Source: JAAOZP01 sp038848185 (lineage in GTDB: Archaea > Thermoproteota > EX4484-205 > JAAOZP01). From it: a stretch of DNA of 64,000 bases. Each line of letters opens with the position of its first letter. Positions within the stretch are counted from its first letter, which is position 1. The stretch is taken from positions 1 through 64,000 of the forward strand of contig JAWCNV010000008.1 in assembly GCA_038848185.1 (NCBI GenBank). Reading direction: 5' to 3'. A model generated the notes under the pieces. That model ran no database searches. It was given only the letters and a program-made list of their open reading frames with translations, and was not told the origin of the DNA. Position numbers and translations under genes: made by a program. This document shows positions 26,307 through 34,499 of this stretch, one piece after another.

Positions 26307-27587
26307 ATGGAGTATTTGAAGCATGTTTCAAACAGGCTTGGGCTGGAGGAGGACCCTGAGCTCAGGATCCCTGTGCATAAGAGGACAACACTGCCAGTAA
26401 CACTCTGGTATAACCATGAGGAGGAGAAACTCATACTTCTAGACCAGAATAAGCTTCCTTTCGAGGTTAAGACGCGAACCATAGCCGACTGGAGGGAAGG
26501 GGTTGAAGCAATAAAAACCATGGTTGTAAGGGGGTCTCAAGCCATAGGGGTTGCCGGAGCATATACTCTGCTCGTAGGCGCTTCGCAAGCCAAGAATAAT
26601 TCGGATCCAGTGGGACAATGCCACAAGATAGCTCAGGAAATAGCTCGCGCTAGGCCGACTGCAGCGCCACTGGCTTGGGCTACTCTCCTATCCTACAATT
26701 ATTCAAAGAAGGTTTATGATGAGACGGGTAGCGTTGAACAGTTTCTTAGTGCTCTCCGAAGAATCTCAGACTTCATTCTTGCCCAGGACATGGCTTTAAA
26801 CTACTACATGCGGACATACGGGCAGAAGCTTGTTAGGAACGGGGACGTGATAATGACGCATTGCAACGGGGGAAGCCTATCCTCAACCCTCATGGGGCAT
26901 GCCCTAGGCGTGATAGAGGAAGCCTACTCCAACGGTGTTGACGTTAAGGTTGTCTCCAAGGAGACTAGGCCGAGGAGCCAAGGCTACAGGCTGACAGTCT
27001 GGGAGCTTAAGAGAGTTGGAGTGCCTACAACCATAGTGACGGATAACATGGTTTCAATATCGGTTGAAAGGCTCGGCGTCAATAAGGCTATTCTAGGCGC
27101 TGACAGAGTTGCTAGAGATGGCTCTGTTGCCAATAAGATAGGTTCAGCAGACATCGCGAGGCTTTTCAAGTATTTTAAGGCACCTTTCTACTACGCAACC
27201 TCCTACTCCACGATCTCGCTAGAGGTTAAGAGGGGTAGGGATATTGAGATTGAGGAGAGGAGTATTGATGAAGTCACATACCCGTATAGCCTTATTGCGA
27301 AAGACATGAAGCGTAGGGGACTGGTTTCTGAAAAAGCCTTAGAGGAGTGGCCTCCTTCAAACAGCATAGTTACGAATGAGCCGGAAAGAGGAGAGGTGAG
27401 AATTTTCAACCCTGCTTTTGACGTTACTCCTCCAAACTTCATAACAGCAATAATAACTGACATAGGCGTGATCAAGCCGACTGCTGTTAGAAAGCTTACT
27501 GGAAGAAGAATGTTGAACATGGTTAGAAAGAGGATTATCGACTTCGGTTTAGAGTTTCCGGAAGGGCTTACAAGCCTGACAGTTTAG
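26307..27587 (+). CDS. mtnA: S-methyl-5-thioribose-1-phosphate isomerase
   Basis: A 426-residue eIF2B-like isomerase turning the aldose MTR-1-P into the ketose MTRu-1-P after MTA phosphorylase. Motifs: VVRGSQAIGVAGAY for phosphate, THCNGG with catalytic C186, SKETRPRSQGYRLT, and GADRVARDGSVANKIGS with catalytic D266. It is longer than most MtnA proteins, with an N-terminal extension of about 35 residues and a C-terminal tail. Ribose-1,5-bisphosphate isomerase is a related alternative, but the presence of mtnP in the same window favours MtnA. No mtnB, mtnK or later methionine-salvage gene is present nearby. Confidence 0.9.
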   Translation: MEYLKHVSNRLGLEEDPELRIPVHKRTTLPVTLWYNHEEEKLILLDQNKLPFEVKTRTIADWREGVEAIKTMVVRGSQAIGVAGAYTLLVGASQAKNNSDPVGQCHKIAQEIARARPTAAPLAWATLLSYNYSKKVYDETGSVEQFLSALRRISDFILAQDMALNYYMRTYGQKLVRNGDVIMTHCNGGSLSSTLMGHALGVIEEAYSNGVDVKVVSKETRPRSQGYRLTVWELKRVGVPTTIVTDNMVSISVERLGVNKAILGADRVARDGSVANKIGSADIARLFKYFKAPFYYATSYSTISLEVKRGRDIEIEERSIDEVTYPYSLIAKDMKRRGLVSEKALEEWPPSNSIVTNEPERGEVRIFNPAFDVTPPNFITAIITDIGVIKPTAVRKLTGRRMLNMVRKRIIDFGLEFPEGLTSLTV

Positions 27588-27665
27588 GATTTTGGAAACA
27601 GCCGTAATCTTAAAAAGACACGACAACATACAGACTATGTCTAGTAAGTAGAGGTCTTAAAGGGA

Positions 27666-27968
27666 ATGGAGGAGCCTAAGGAGGAGAAGAAGTCTTCTGG
27701 GGTTGAGAAACTGGTTTCTAAGGCAGGAGTCATCATAAAAGAGAAGAGGATCAGCCAGCTTGACACTGCCAGCTACGAGGTTAAGGGGGACCACGGCATA
27801 TATGTGGTTTCAAAAGACGCCTACGGCAACTATAACTGTAGTTGTCTAGGGTATTTGAAGAGAAGAATATGTTCACACTCGTTAGCGGTTAGGCTCTACG
27901 AGCAGAACAGGGAGCAGAGGAAAATCCTTAGGAAGAAGGTTGTGAAGGGAGCCGGATACATCCCTTAG
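27666..27968 (+). CDS. SWIM zinc-finger protein
   Basis: A 100-residue protein with one SWIM-type zinc finger: C58-x-C60 ... C69-x-H71 in NCSCLGYLKRRICSHSLAV. The flanks are charged (acidic-basic N-terminus, basic C-terminus). SWIM domains bind nucleic acid or protein; small archaeal versions are found near Rad55/RadC-like recombination genes elsewhere, but no such partner is here. Its last 41 bp overlap the end of the convergent comB gene. An AAAGGGA precedes the ATG. Confidence 0.82.
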   Translation: MEEPKEEKKSSGVEKLVSKAGVIIKEKRISQLDTASYEVKGDHGIYVVSKDAYGNYNCSCLGYLKRRICSHSLAVRLYEQNREQRKILRKKVVKGAGYIP

Positions 27969-28635
27969 AAGAGTTAGCCTCAGCTACAACCCTAATCTTG
28001 TCAAGCGTTAGAGAATATTCCACATCCCTACCCAAACCTAGTTTAACCAGCTCCGAAGCGTGACGCGCCTCCTTAACAACATCCACACTCATCTCAGCAG
28101 TTTTCATAGCTATCTCCGCATCCCTGTTACACTCCTCCCAAGGAAGGCTTGTGGCAATCAGGCCAGCGCAATACGTGTCTTCCAGTGCAGGAAAACCAGT
28201 TCTACCAGCTGTGACGATAGACACGCTGTTAAAATTTTCTTTTTTCAAGTATTCCAGTAGCGATGAGATGTTTACTACTGCTCCAACTAAGACTTTTTTC
28301 GAAACAGCCGTTAGAAACCTTAGAAGCCTTGTACCGCTGGAAGTGTATAGTACAATCGTTTTCCCGCTTATCCGCTCTCTAACATATTCCAACGGGGAGT
28401 TCCCCATTTGGAACAGCGTGGGTTTGACGCTGTTTACTTCCCCACCCAATATTGCTTTAAGCCTTCCTCCGATTGCTAGTGCCTCATCCATTGTCGCAGC
28501 CGGAATAATGTTCTCAGCACCGTTTGCTAAAGCGGTCAGTATGGTTGTGGATGAGCGTAGAACATCTATCGCCACCACAACATCTGAGTAGATAAGAGAG
28601 TTGTCGACAGTCCCCAGGAGCACGTTAACCCTCAT
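27928..28635 (-). CDS. comB: 2-phosphosulfolactate phosphatase (ComB)
   Basis: A 235-residue member of the ComB family, which hydrolyses 2-phosphosulfolactate to sulfolactate in coenzyme M biosynthesis. Motifs: VVAIDVLRSSTTILTAL at the N-terminus; LFQMGNSPLEY; and GKTIVLYTSSGTRLLRFL. ComB homologues are common outside methanogens, so coenzyme M synthesis is not proven; no comA, comC, comD or mcr gene is in the window. Length is normal. Confidence 0.88.
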   Translation of the reverse strand: MRVNVLLGTVDNSLIYSDVVVAIDVLRSSTTILTALANGAENIIPAATMDEALAIGGRLKAILGGEVNSVKPTLFQMGNSPLEYVRERISGKTIVLYTSSGTRLLRFLTAVSKKVLVGAVVNISSLLEYLKKENFNSVSIVTAGRTGFPALEDTYCAGLIATSLPWEECNRDAEIAMKTAEMSVDVVKEARHASELVKLGLGRDVEYSLTLDKIRVVAEANSSKGCIRLPSQPSS

Positions 28636-28716
28636 TACACGTTTTTCAGCTCGATACTTAGACAGTGTAGAAAATAAGCTTTAAGAAGCCTCCATGTAGG
28701 CCTTGGCATTTTGCCA

Positions 28717-29942
28717 TTAACGTATATAACCGTTCTCCCTATACCACTCTATCGTCTCCTTCAACCCTGTCTTAAGGTCGTATTTCGGCTTAAAACCCAG
28801 CTCTTTCATCGCCTTGCTTACGCTGTAAGCCCTGTCGGAAGTTAGATCGTTCACTGTGGTGGTTTTCCAGGTGAAATCAACCTTACCCCTAAGCCTGTTA
28901 AACAACTCCACAGGCATCACCAAGGTTTTTGCAAGAATTGGCGGAACATGTATTTTAGGTGGGTCTCTGTTACAGAGTTCTGAAAGGATTTTATAAACTT
29001 CAAGATAAGTATATGCCTTATCCTCACTTATAAAATATGTCTGATTTTTAGATATTTCAGGCTTTTCAAGCACTAGAAGAAAACCCTGCACCACATCTTT
29101 GACATGGGTGAATTGAATAAGGTTTTTCCCACTTCCAACAATAATCCTTGTAGGCAAAGAGTTTTTTGCGAAAGCCGTTATAAACCAGTATGAGATGTCT
29201 TCAACGTTTCTGGGACCATATATTCCTGAGGGCCGGAGGATCGTGTACTCCATCCCCTTTTCACCGTATTCCCTAACTATTTTTTCAGCCTCAAGCTTAG
29301 ACCTCCCATACTCATAGGACGNNNNNNNNNNNNNNNNNNNNNNNNNNNNNNNNNNNNNNNNNNNNNNNNNNNNNNNNNNNNNNNNNNNNNNNNNNNNNNN
29401 NNNNNNNNNNNNNNNNNNGAGATGTCTTCAACGTTTCTGGGACCATATATTCCTGAGGGCCGGAGGATCGTGTACTCCATCCCCTTTTCACCGTATTCCC
29501 TAACTATTTTTTCAGCCTCAAGCTTAGACCTCCCATACTCATAGGACGGGTTTGGTGGCGAATCTTCCTTCGCCGGCGGTTTTTCAACCGGGCCTATTGC
29601 TTCAGTAGAACTGCAGTAGACGAATCTTTCAACCCCATTCTTTAATGATGCTTCTAAGAGGCGTCTTGTGCCCTCTACAGTAACCTTCTTATATAGTTCC
29701 TTTTTCCCGAAGAAGGTGTAGTATGCTGCAAGATGTATGACGATGTCAATCTTCTCAGTGACTTTGCTGAGGCTTCCCGGAACAGTAAGGTCTCCGACTC
29801 TAAGCTCCACGCCTAGGCTTCTGAGAAAACTCGTATCGCTGGTTTCCCTCACCATGCCTATGACATTGTAATTCCGGGAAGACATTTCTTCGACGAGATG
29901 CCCCCCTAGAAACCCTGAGGCTCCAGTGACGAGTATCTTCAT
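28717..29942 (-). CDS. NAD-dependent epimerase/dehydratase (extended SDR), broken by an assembly gap
   Basis: The N-terminal part (29942 down to the gap) has the Rossmann motif TGASGFLGGHL and the catalytic YGRSK (Y-x3-K); the C-terminal part (29253-28717) has the extended-SDR substrate region ending GLKETIEWYRENG. The two are separated by 97 N and a repeated 130 bp. Removing 227 bp (the Ns plus one copy) brings both parts into the same frame, with 999 nt encoding 332 residues, the normal length for a sugar-nucleotide epimerase or sterol/hydroxysteroid-type SDR. I therefore annotate one intact gene. It overlaps the LuxC-like gene as ATGA and is last in that operon; its product probably acts on the aldehyde or acyl-derived substrate of that pathway (inference). 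Confidence 0.85.
29192..29548. repeat. Exact 130-bp duplication flanking an N-gap
   Basis: Bases 29192-29321 are repeated exactly at 29419-29548, with 97 N between. The reading frame is restored by removing one copy and the Ns, so this is two unmerged overlapping contig ends rather than a biological repeat. Confidence 0.92.
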
Positions 29943-31408
29943 TGTTTCAAAGCCAGCTCCCTATCTCTGAGGTAAACTATCTTAGTGAATGCAGAGAGCA
30001 AGATGACCCCGTCATAGGGTTCGACAGCACTCCTCATGAACATGTCGCTTAACGGCACAATCCTATAGATTCCGAGGGATGCTAATTTTTCAAAAAGCCT
30101 CTCCTTCTTATCGCCGCTCACCGCGTACCCGACTGTTTGAACACCATCGACTCCTTTAAAGGCATAGGAGTCAGGAATTTTTTTAACATGTTCTAATGCT
30201 TCTTCAACAGAGTCTACAACCACTATTTCTAGAAATCTTCTTCGAGTGTAGATGTTGAAGGCTGGAAAAGAACGAGCCACCTCGTCCAGTAAGCTTTTCC
30301 TCTTTGATACTACAATGGTCCAAAAATTCTCAAGGTTTTTCGAAGAGAAGACTTGAGACCCTTTTAACTGGAAGACTCTTCTAACCGACTGCGTGAGGAA
30401 AACACTTGTATCGTCAACAGTAGACTCAAACTCCGAACCAATCTCTTCTAGAAATTTTTCAACCCTCTGGACGAATGATATCGCGTTCTGCCAAGATCCG
30501 ATGAAAACCGCTGAAGTAGGGGAGCTGCATAACTGTTGATCATAGAGTATAATGTTCTTCGCTAAGCCTTCAGCTGTTTCATCGTCAGCCGACTTTTCAT
30601 CTATAAGGGCACACCCTGTTAGAGGACCGTTTATGATGATCTTAGGATGATGAGAGTTTCCTGAAACAAGCCCTGTAACGCTACTTCTTGCAGGCTCCCC
30701 GCCCCAGAAGTTTACAACCCCGATTTCTGCTTCACCCAAGAGATACTTTAGGGAGTTACTGTCATGTGTGAAATAACTTATGATGAGCGCATCCATCATG
30801 AGTTTCGCCTCCTCAAGGCGTGCAGCTACTTCAGACAGGGCCCTGTATACTTCTACTACTCCCAAATAGTTTGAGAGCGAAGGTTTTATTACAGTGAGGT
30901 TCCCGGTTGCGAGAGATATTGTTGAGGGTATAAGGGGTGGGATGAGTGAGTTGCCTGAGCTTATGATGAAAACTGGTCCCGCTGGCAGGATTCTGAAGCT
31001 TTCACCGTTCTCCACTTTAACGAATCTTTCAAACACCTCAACATTCCTAGCGGGCGAATACTCTAAGTTTTTCCCGATGTTTTCCTTGCTTAAAACCATA
31101 GGGATCAATGAGAACTCCATTTCTATCAGTTTCTCACAATAACCTGTTGCTTCAACAAGAATTTTTTTCAACCCCTCAAGCCCACCATCGTTAAGCTTTT
31201 CTCTCCATATTTCACCCATTTCCCCTATTATTCCAAGCCTTTCTCGAATACTGATGCTTGAAAGCCTATCCTGTATCACTGAGCCCCTACTTAGAATTTC
31301 CCGCATACTCTCTCTGCTGATCTCTAGAATTTTATAATTGCCTTGTGTTTTTTCCACAGTAGTATGCTTATGGCTGCAGAGCGGCTTAAGCTCTAGTATA
31401 TTGTCCAA
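29939..31408 (-). CDS. LuxC-like acyl-CoA/acyl-protein reductase
   Basis: A 489-residue aldehyde dehydrogenase-superfamily protein of the LuxC type, which reduces an activated fatty acyl group to the aldehyde with NADPH. The cofactor region VFIISSGNSLIPPLIPS, then TVIKPSLSN (cofactor-contact Lys), NFWGGEPAR, and catalytic C294 in YDQQLCSSPT follow the LuxC order. It starts with TTG immediately after the stop of the LuxE-like gene (TAG directly followed by TTG) and overlaps the epimerase by ATGA, so the three are one transcription unit. LuxAB is absent, so bioluminescence is not implied. Confidence 0.82.
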   Translation of the reverse strand: MDNILELKPLCSHKHTTVEKTQGNYKILEISRESMREILSRGSVIQDRLSSISIRERLGIIGEMGEIWREKLNDGGLEGLKKILVEATGYCEKLIEMEFSLIPMVLSKENIGKNLEYSPARNVEVFERFVKVENGESFRILPAGPVFIISSGNSLIPPLIPSTISLATGNLTVIKPSLSNYLGVVEVYRALSEVAARLEEAKLMMDALIISYFTHDSNSLKYLLGEAEIGVVNFWGGEPARSSVTGLVSGNSHHPKIIINGPLTGCALIDEKSADDETAEGLAKNIILYDQQLCSSPTSAVFIGSWQNAISFVQRVEKFLEEIGSEFESTVDDTSVFLTQSVRRVFQLKGSQVFSSKNLENFWTIVVSKRKSLLDEVARSFPAFNIYTRRRFLEIVVVDSVEEALEHVKKIPDSYAFKGVDGVQTVGYAVSGDKKERLFEKLASLGIYRIVPLSDMFMRSAVEPYDGVILLSAFTKIVYLRDRELALKQ

Positions 31409-32668
31409 CTAGCTTCTACCCATCAGTTCCTCTAGGGTTCCGCCGCACGCCCTCTGAAGACTCCATCCCTCGTCGACGCTAAGCCGCCTCACGTACACAT
31501 ACTCCTTCCCATAATATCTGTTAGAGGGATGGCTGCGCATTATGTCACCTGGATAGAATATTTCTAGCCAAGATGTTGTGAAGGGATCGAATATTCCGAC
31601 AATACCCTCGGCATACTCCTCCTTGACTAACTCGAAGGTCTTAGGGTTTAAAATAAAAACTTCGCAGAGAGGATGCGGAACCTTATCCATTTCTCCAAAT
31701 TTGTCCAGCATAGCAGTTAATGTTTCAGTCATTCCTAAAACATCCATAAACGGAACAACATGCCTCGCGCCATCCTTCTCGCTTGAAACAAAATGTTTCC
31801 GGGAGAGTTCCACGATCTTATCGTAAGGCGGCAGGTCTGTGAAACCCTTGGTTCCTCCCCCAGTCACAATAACTCCTCCTTTTCCAAGATTTACCGGAAG
31901 AACTTTCAAAAGCCTGTATGCAAGCTTCTGAACAATATTTGCTTCCTCGAATTTTCTCGCCAGCAAATAGACACCAGCAGGTGCAGTGAAAAGCAGTTTC
32001 GGCTCTTCTCTGCTCCTTAGGAAACGAAGAATATTATCTTGGTTTGGAACAAGTTTCTGCCAAGGCTTCCCCTCCATAGTGCCTTCGACCAGGCTCATCC
32101 CGTAGAGAAGCGGAATTTTCTTAGATTCTAAAGCGAGGTGTACGAAGGCTACGAAGTTCAGCCTGTACCTGAGCTCAGGGGCAGCCATAAACAATGCGAG
32201 CCCTTTCCCATTTTCAAGCTCCCCCCCGTAAACATATTCGAAAAGATAAGTGTTGCCCTTTATCATGATCGCAAGGTCGAGAGGACTCCTGTAGATCTTT
32301 ACAGGATTAGGATTGGTTGTGCCACTCGACATAAAATATTCCCCATTCTCCTCAACGTCCTTGATCAGAAACTGTTTATGTCCTTCTCCCCTAAGAATGT
32401 CAGATGGGATTGCGAGCTTCGCAACATCCTCTAGCTCAGCATCACTAGGGCTTATGCTGAGCCTTTCAAAAAGCTCAAGATAGTAATCGCTGTGTCTTGA
32501 GAAAAAGCTGAGCGCTTCCCTGAGAAGGCTTCTTCTGAGTTTGCTAAGATAGTCTGGAGACTTTGAAAAAAGACTCCTATCATTCATCAGACACCAGATC
32601 CTCTCCACATAGGGATCCTTTAAAAGCCTACTTTTAGACGCGGTTTCAAATATTTCTGAAGAATTCAA
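31409..32668 (-). CDS. LuxE-like acyl-protein synthetase
   Basis: A 419-residue protein of the LuxE family, related to adenylate-forming ligases: it activates a fatty acid with ATP and passes the acyl group to a Cys on itself or on LuxC. The ATP loop is MSSGTTNPNPVKIYRSP; GGVIVTGGGTKGFTDLPPYDK and the segment DVLGMTETLTAMLDKFG (the adenylating-enzyme T-E motif) follow; DIMRSHPSNRYYG lies near the end. The TTG start at 32668 lies about 30 nt after CAATATATAAAC read on the opposite strand. First gene of the LuxE-LuxC-SDR operon. Confidence 0.8.
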   Translation of the reverse strand: MNSSEIFETASKSRLLKDPYVERIWCLMNDRSLFSKSPDYLSKLRRSLLREALSFFSRHSDYYLELFERLSISPSDAELEDVAKLAIPSDILRGEGHKQFLIKDVEENGEYFMSSGTTNPNPVKIYRSPLDLAIMIKGNTYLFEYVYGGELENGKGLALFMAAPELRYRLNFVAFVHLALESKKIPLLYGMSLVEGTMEGKPWQKLVPNQDNILRFLRSREEPKLLFTAPAGVYLLARKFEEANIVQKLAYRLLKVLPVNLGKGGVIVTGGGTKGFTDLPPYDKIVELSRKHFVSSEKDGARHVVPFMDVLGMTETLTAMLDKFGEMDKVPHPLCEVFILNPKTFELVKEEYAEGIVGIFDPFTTSWLEIFYPGDIMRSHPSNRYYGKEYVYVRRLSVDEGWSLQRACGGTLEELMGRS

Positions 32669-32692
32669 GTGTCAGCTCATAATCCTAAGGTA

Positions 32693-32704
32693 CAATATAT
32701 AAAC
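32693..32704 (-). promoter_or_regulatory. TATA element of the LuxE-LuxC-epimerase operon
   Basis: GTTTATATATTG on the minus strand lies about 30 nt before the TTG at 32668. Exactly the same 12-mer precedes the GH94 gene at 41335-41346, so it may be a strong basal promoter form in this genome. Confidence 0.5.
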
Positions 32705-32881
32705 CTAATGCCTGGGTTGCCACTATGTTTTACCGATTGTCGAATCCTAACAGCTTTAGTAACGGGTCCTGCATTCTTAGGAGAGAATACTTAGAAAGAG
32801 TTTTTAATTCTGTAAAACAGTTTTAATTTTTTAACCGAAAACCTTAAATTTCCAGCCCATCGATTTTCGGAGAAACTCAGT

Positions 32882-33199
32882 TTGTTGAAAATAGTTGAGA
32901 CAGGTCAACTCGACAAATATACCAAAACCATTAGAATTATTCATGATAACGAAGAGATTGCGGAAGGAAAAGTATACTTAGCGGATGAGCAGGAGGCCAA
33001 GATATTCAAACAGAAGCTGAAGAAGAAGATAAAGGAGGGCGACCCTTACTCTGTGAAAATAACATTTAAGAAGGAGGATGAGGCGAGGAGGCTCATGGAG
33101 CAGGTTAGGCAAGCTGTTTCAACTAAGTATAGCGAGGTTGATAGTAAGCAAGTCTTCCTTCTAGTTGAGCGGAATGGGAGGCTGGAGCAGGTTAGGTGA
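32882..33199 (+). CDS. Hypothetical protein, 105 residues
   Basis: A small, charged, probably cytoplasmic protein starting with tandem TTG codons (MLKIVETGQLDKYTKTIRII) and containing a lysine-rich helix (IFKQKLKKKIKEGDPYSVKI). I recognise no family. It is the first gene of a plus-strand run with a membrane protein and signal peptidase; the next start is only 7 bp away, so co-transcription is likely. ACCTTAAATTTCC about 30 nt upstream is a plausible promoter. Confidence 0.6.
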   Translation: MLKIVETGQLDKYTKTIRIIHDNEEIAEGKVYLADEQEAKIFKQKLKKKIKEGDPYSVKITFKKEDEARRLMEQVRQAVSTKYSEVDSKQVFLLVERNGRLEQVR

Positions 33200-33206
33200 A
33201 GAGAAA

Positions 33207-33863
33207 ATGGATGTCGGGAAAAAATGTTTAATCATGGCCATTGCAGGAGCATTGCTCGCAGCAATATCATCCCCATTTGTAATCAAAATGATCTTCACAG
33301 GAAAACCGATTACCAATTTCTTTGAAACTGAAGTTTTGGAACCTTTTTCACCAAATGTATATGGACCAGCCTTTAGAATCATAACCAATAACACGATACT
33401 CCCTTATACCATAATGGAGTTTGATTTGAACCCTGGAGTAGAGAAACAGCAATATAAGGTTACTCTGAATGTACAGACCAATGATACAACTCATATTTCA
33501 ATATCCAGCAGAAACAGTACCTACACTATCGTAGATACTTTTAACGCGGGAAACCATACGAGGGAACTCCAGATAACCAACAGAGGACGATATGTTTTGA
33601 ATGTGACCAACACTGCTAACAAAACGATTAGCTCAAACTTCAAAATAACGGAATCTTGGTACTATAATAAGAAGGAGTTGAAAGAGCAACTTGATCTTCT
33701 GAAGACAGCCGGGTCAATCATAGGGTTCATAGCAGGCATAACAATACTGATTAGTGCCTTGGTTAAACTCAGGAAGGCGGCGAGGGAGGCACGTCCAGAG
33801 ATAACACGGAGGACAGGAAAGAAGCCGAGTTACGTGGAAGTCGAAGAGGAAGAAGAGGAATAG
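33207..33863 (+). CDS. Membrane-anchored protein with an extracytoplasmic domain
   Basis: A 218-residue protein using the ATG at 33207. An N-terminal hydrophobic helix (about 7-30) and a C-terminal one (about 165-185) enclose a domain of roughly 130 residues with many N-x-S/T sequons (NDTTH, SRNST, NTANKT), suggesting an outside, possibly glycosylated, beta-sandwich. The tail after the second helix is basic and ends in a run of acidic residues (EEEEEE). Its order with signal peptidase 18 bp downstream suggests a shared role in protein secretion or membrane-protein assembly, but that is inference. Family not recognised. Confidence 0.65.
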   Translation: MDVGKKCLIMAIAGALLAAISSPFVIKMIFTGKPITNFFETEVLEPFSPNVYGPAFRIITNNTILPYTIMEFDLNPGVEKQQYKVTLNVQTNDTTHISISSRNSTYTIVDTFNAGNHTRELQITNRGRYVLNVTNTANKTISSNFKITESWYYNKKELKEQLDLLKTAGSIIGFIAGITILISALVKLRKAAREARPEITRRTGKKPSYVEVEEEEEE

Positions 33864-33881
33864 CTCTAGTCTCCTGTAGAA

Positions 33882-34487
33882 ATGAACAGTAAGTTCAAAA
33901 AGTCTCTGAACATGCTTATCACCACAATAATATTGCCGGCGGTAATCATAGTTATATTCATATCTCTTTTAAACAGCGTAATGGGGACGAGTAGCCCCCT
34001 AGCCGTGGTGGAGATAGATATGACACCATGGTATGTTAGCAGCATGTATCCAACTCTTTTCCCAGGAGACCTGCTTCTGTTAAGCGGGAAGGAGAATCTT
34101 CAAGTTGGTGACGTGATTGTTTACAGAAATCCTTACTCAGGTAGAAACATAATTCACCGTATAGTAGGTGTCAGAACAGATTCCTACGGTATTAAAAGAT
34201 ACGTTATGAAAGGAGATTATAATGCTGGTCCCGATGGCTATAATCCTAGTGAGAACGATATTCTTGGAAAATGGGTAGGGATCAAAATACATCTTGTCGG
34301 CTTTATCCTGCTTCTGGCTGGCACAAGCATCGGCAGAATCATACTGGTCTCTGCCCTCATAATCCTGCTTGCTGCAGAACTAATCAAAATAATTAAGGGA
34401 AGCAGACAGGATGAAGACACAAACCCTCAACTGCAGGTTCCTGCTGGCAACTTGTCTAAAATAAACTTTTTAAAGCAACGCGCTTAA
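33882..34487 (+). CDS. Signal peptidase I, archaeal/ER type
   Basis: A 201-residue membrane protease that removes signal peptides from exported proteins. Catalytic residues of the Sec11-like S26B family are visible: S54 in SSMYPT, H92 in IIHRIVGV (archaeal and ER enzymes use His in place of bacterial Lys) and aspartates in KGDYNAGPD (D112, D118). N-terminal helix at about 10-33 and C-terminal hydrophobic helices at about 140-170. It sits in a plus-strand run with a membrane protein before it and a transaldolase 12 bp after. Confidence 0.92.
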   Translation: MNSKFKKSLNMLITTIILPAVIIVIFISLLNSVMGTSSPLAVVEIDMTPWYVSSMYPTLFPGDLLLLSGKENLQVGDVIVYRNPYSGRNIIHRIVGVRTDSYGIKRYVMKGDYNAGPDGYNPSENDILGKWVGIKIHLVGFILLLAGTSIGRIILVSALIILLAAELIKIIKGSRQDEDTNPQLQVPAGNLSKINFLKQRA

Positions 34488-34499
34488 CCTTACAGTAGG

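Noticed and set aside
29192..29548. Tandem duplication within the epimerase gene
   Set aside because: Exact identity, N-gap and frame restoration on collapse show an assembly artefact.
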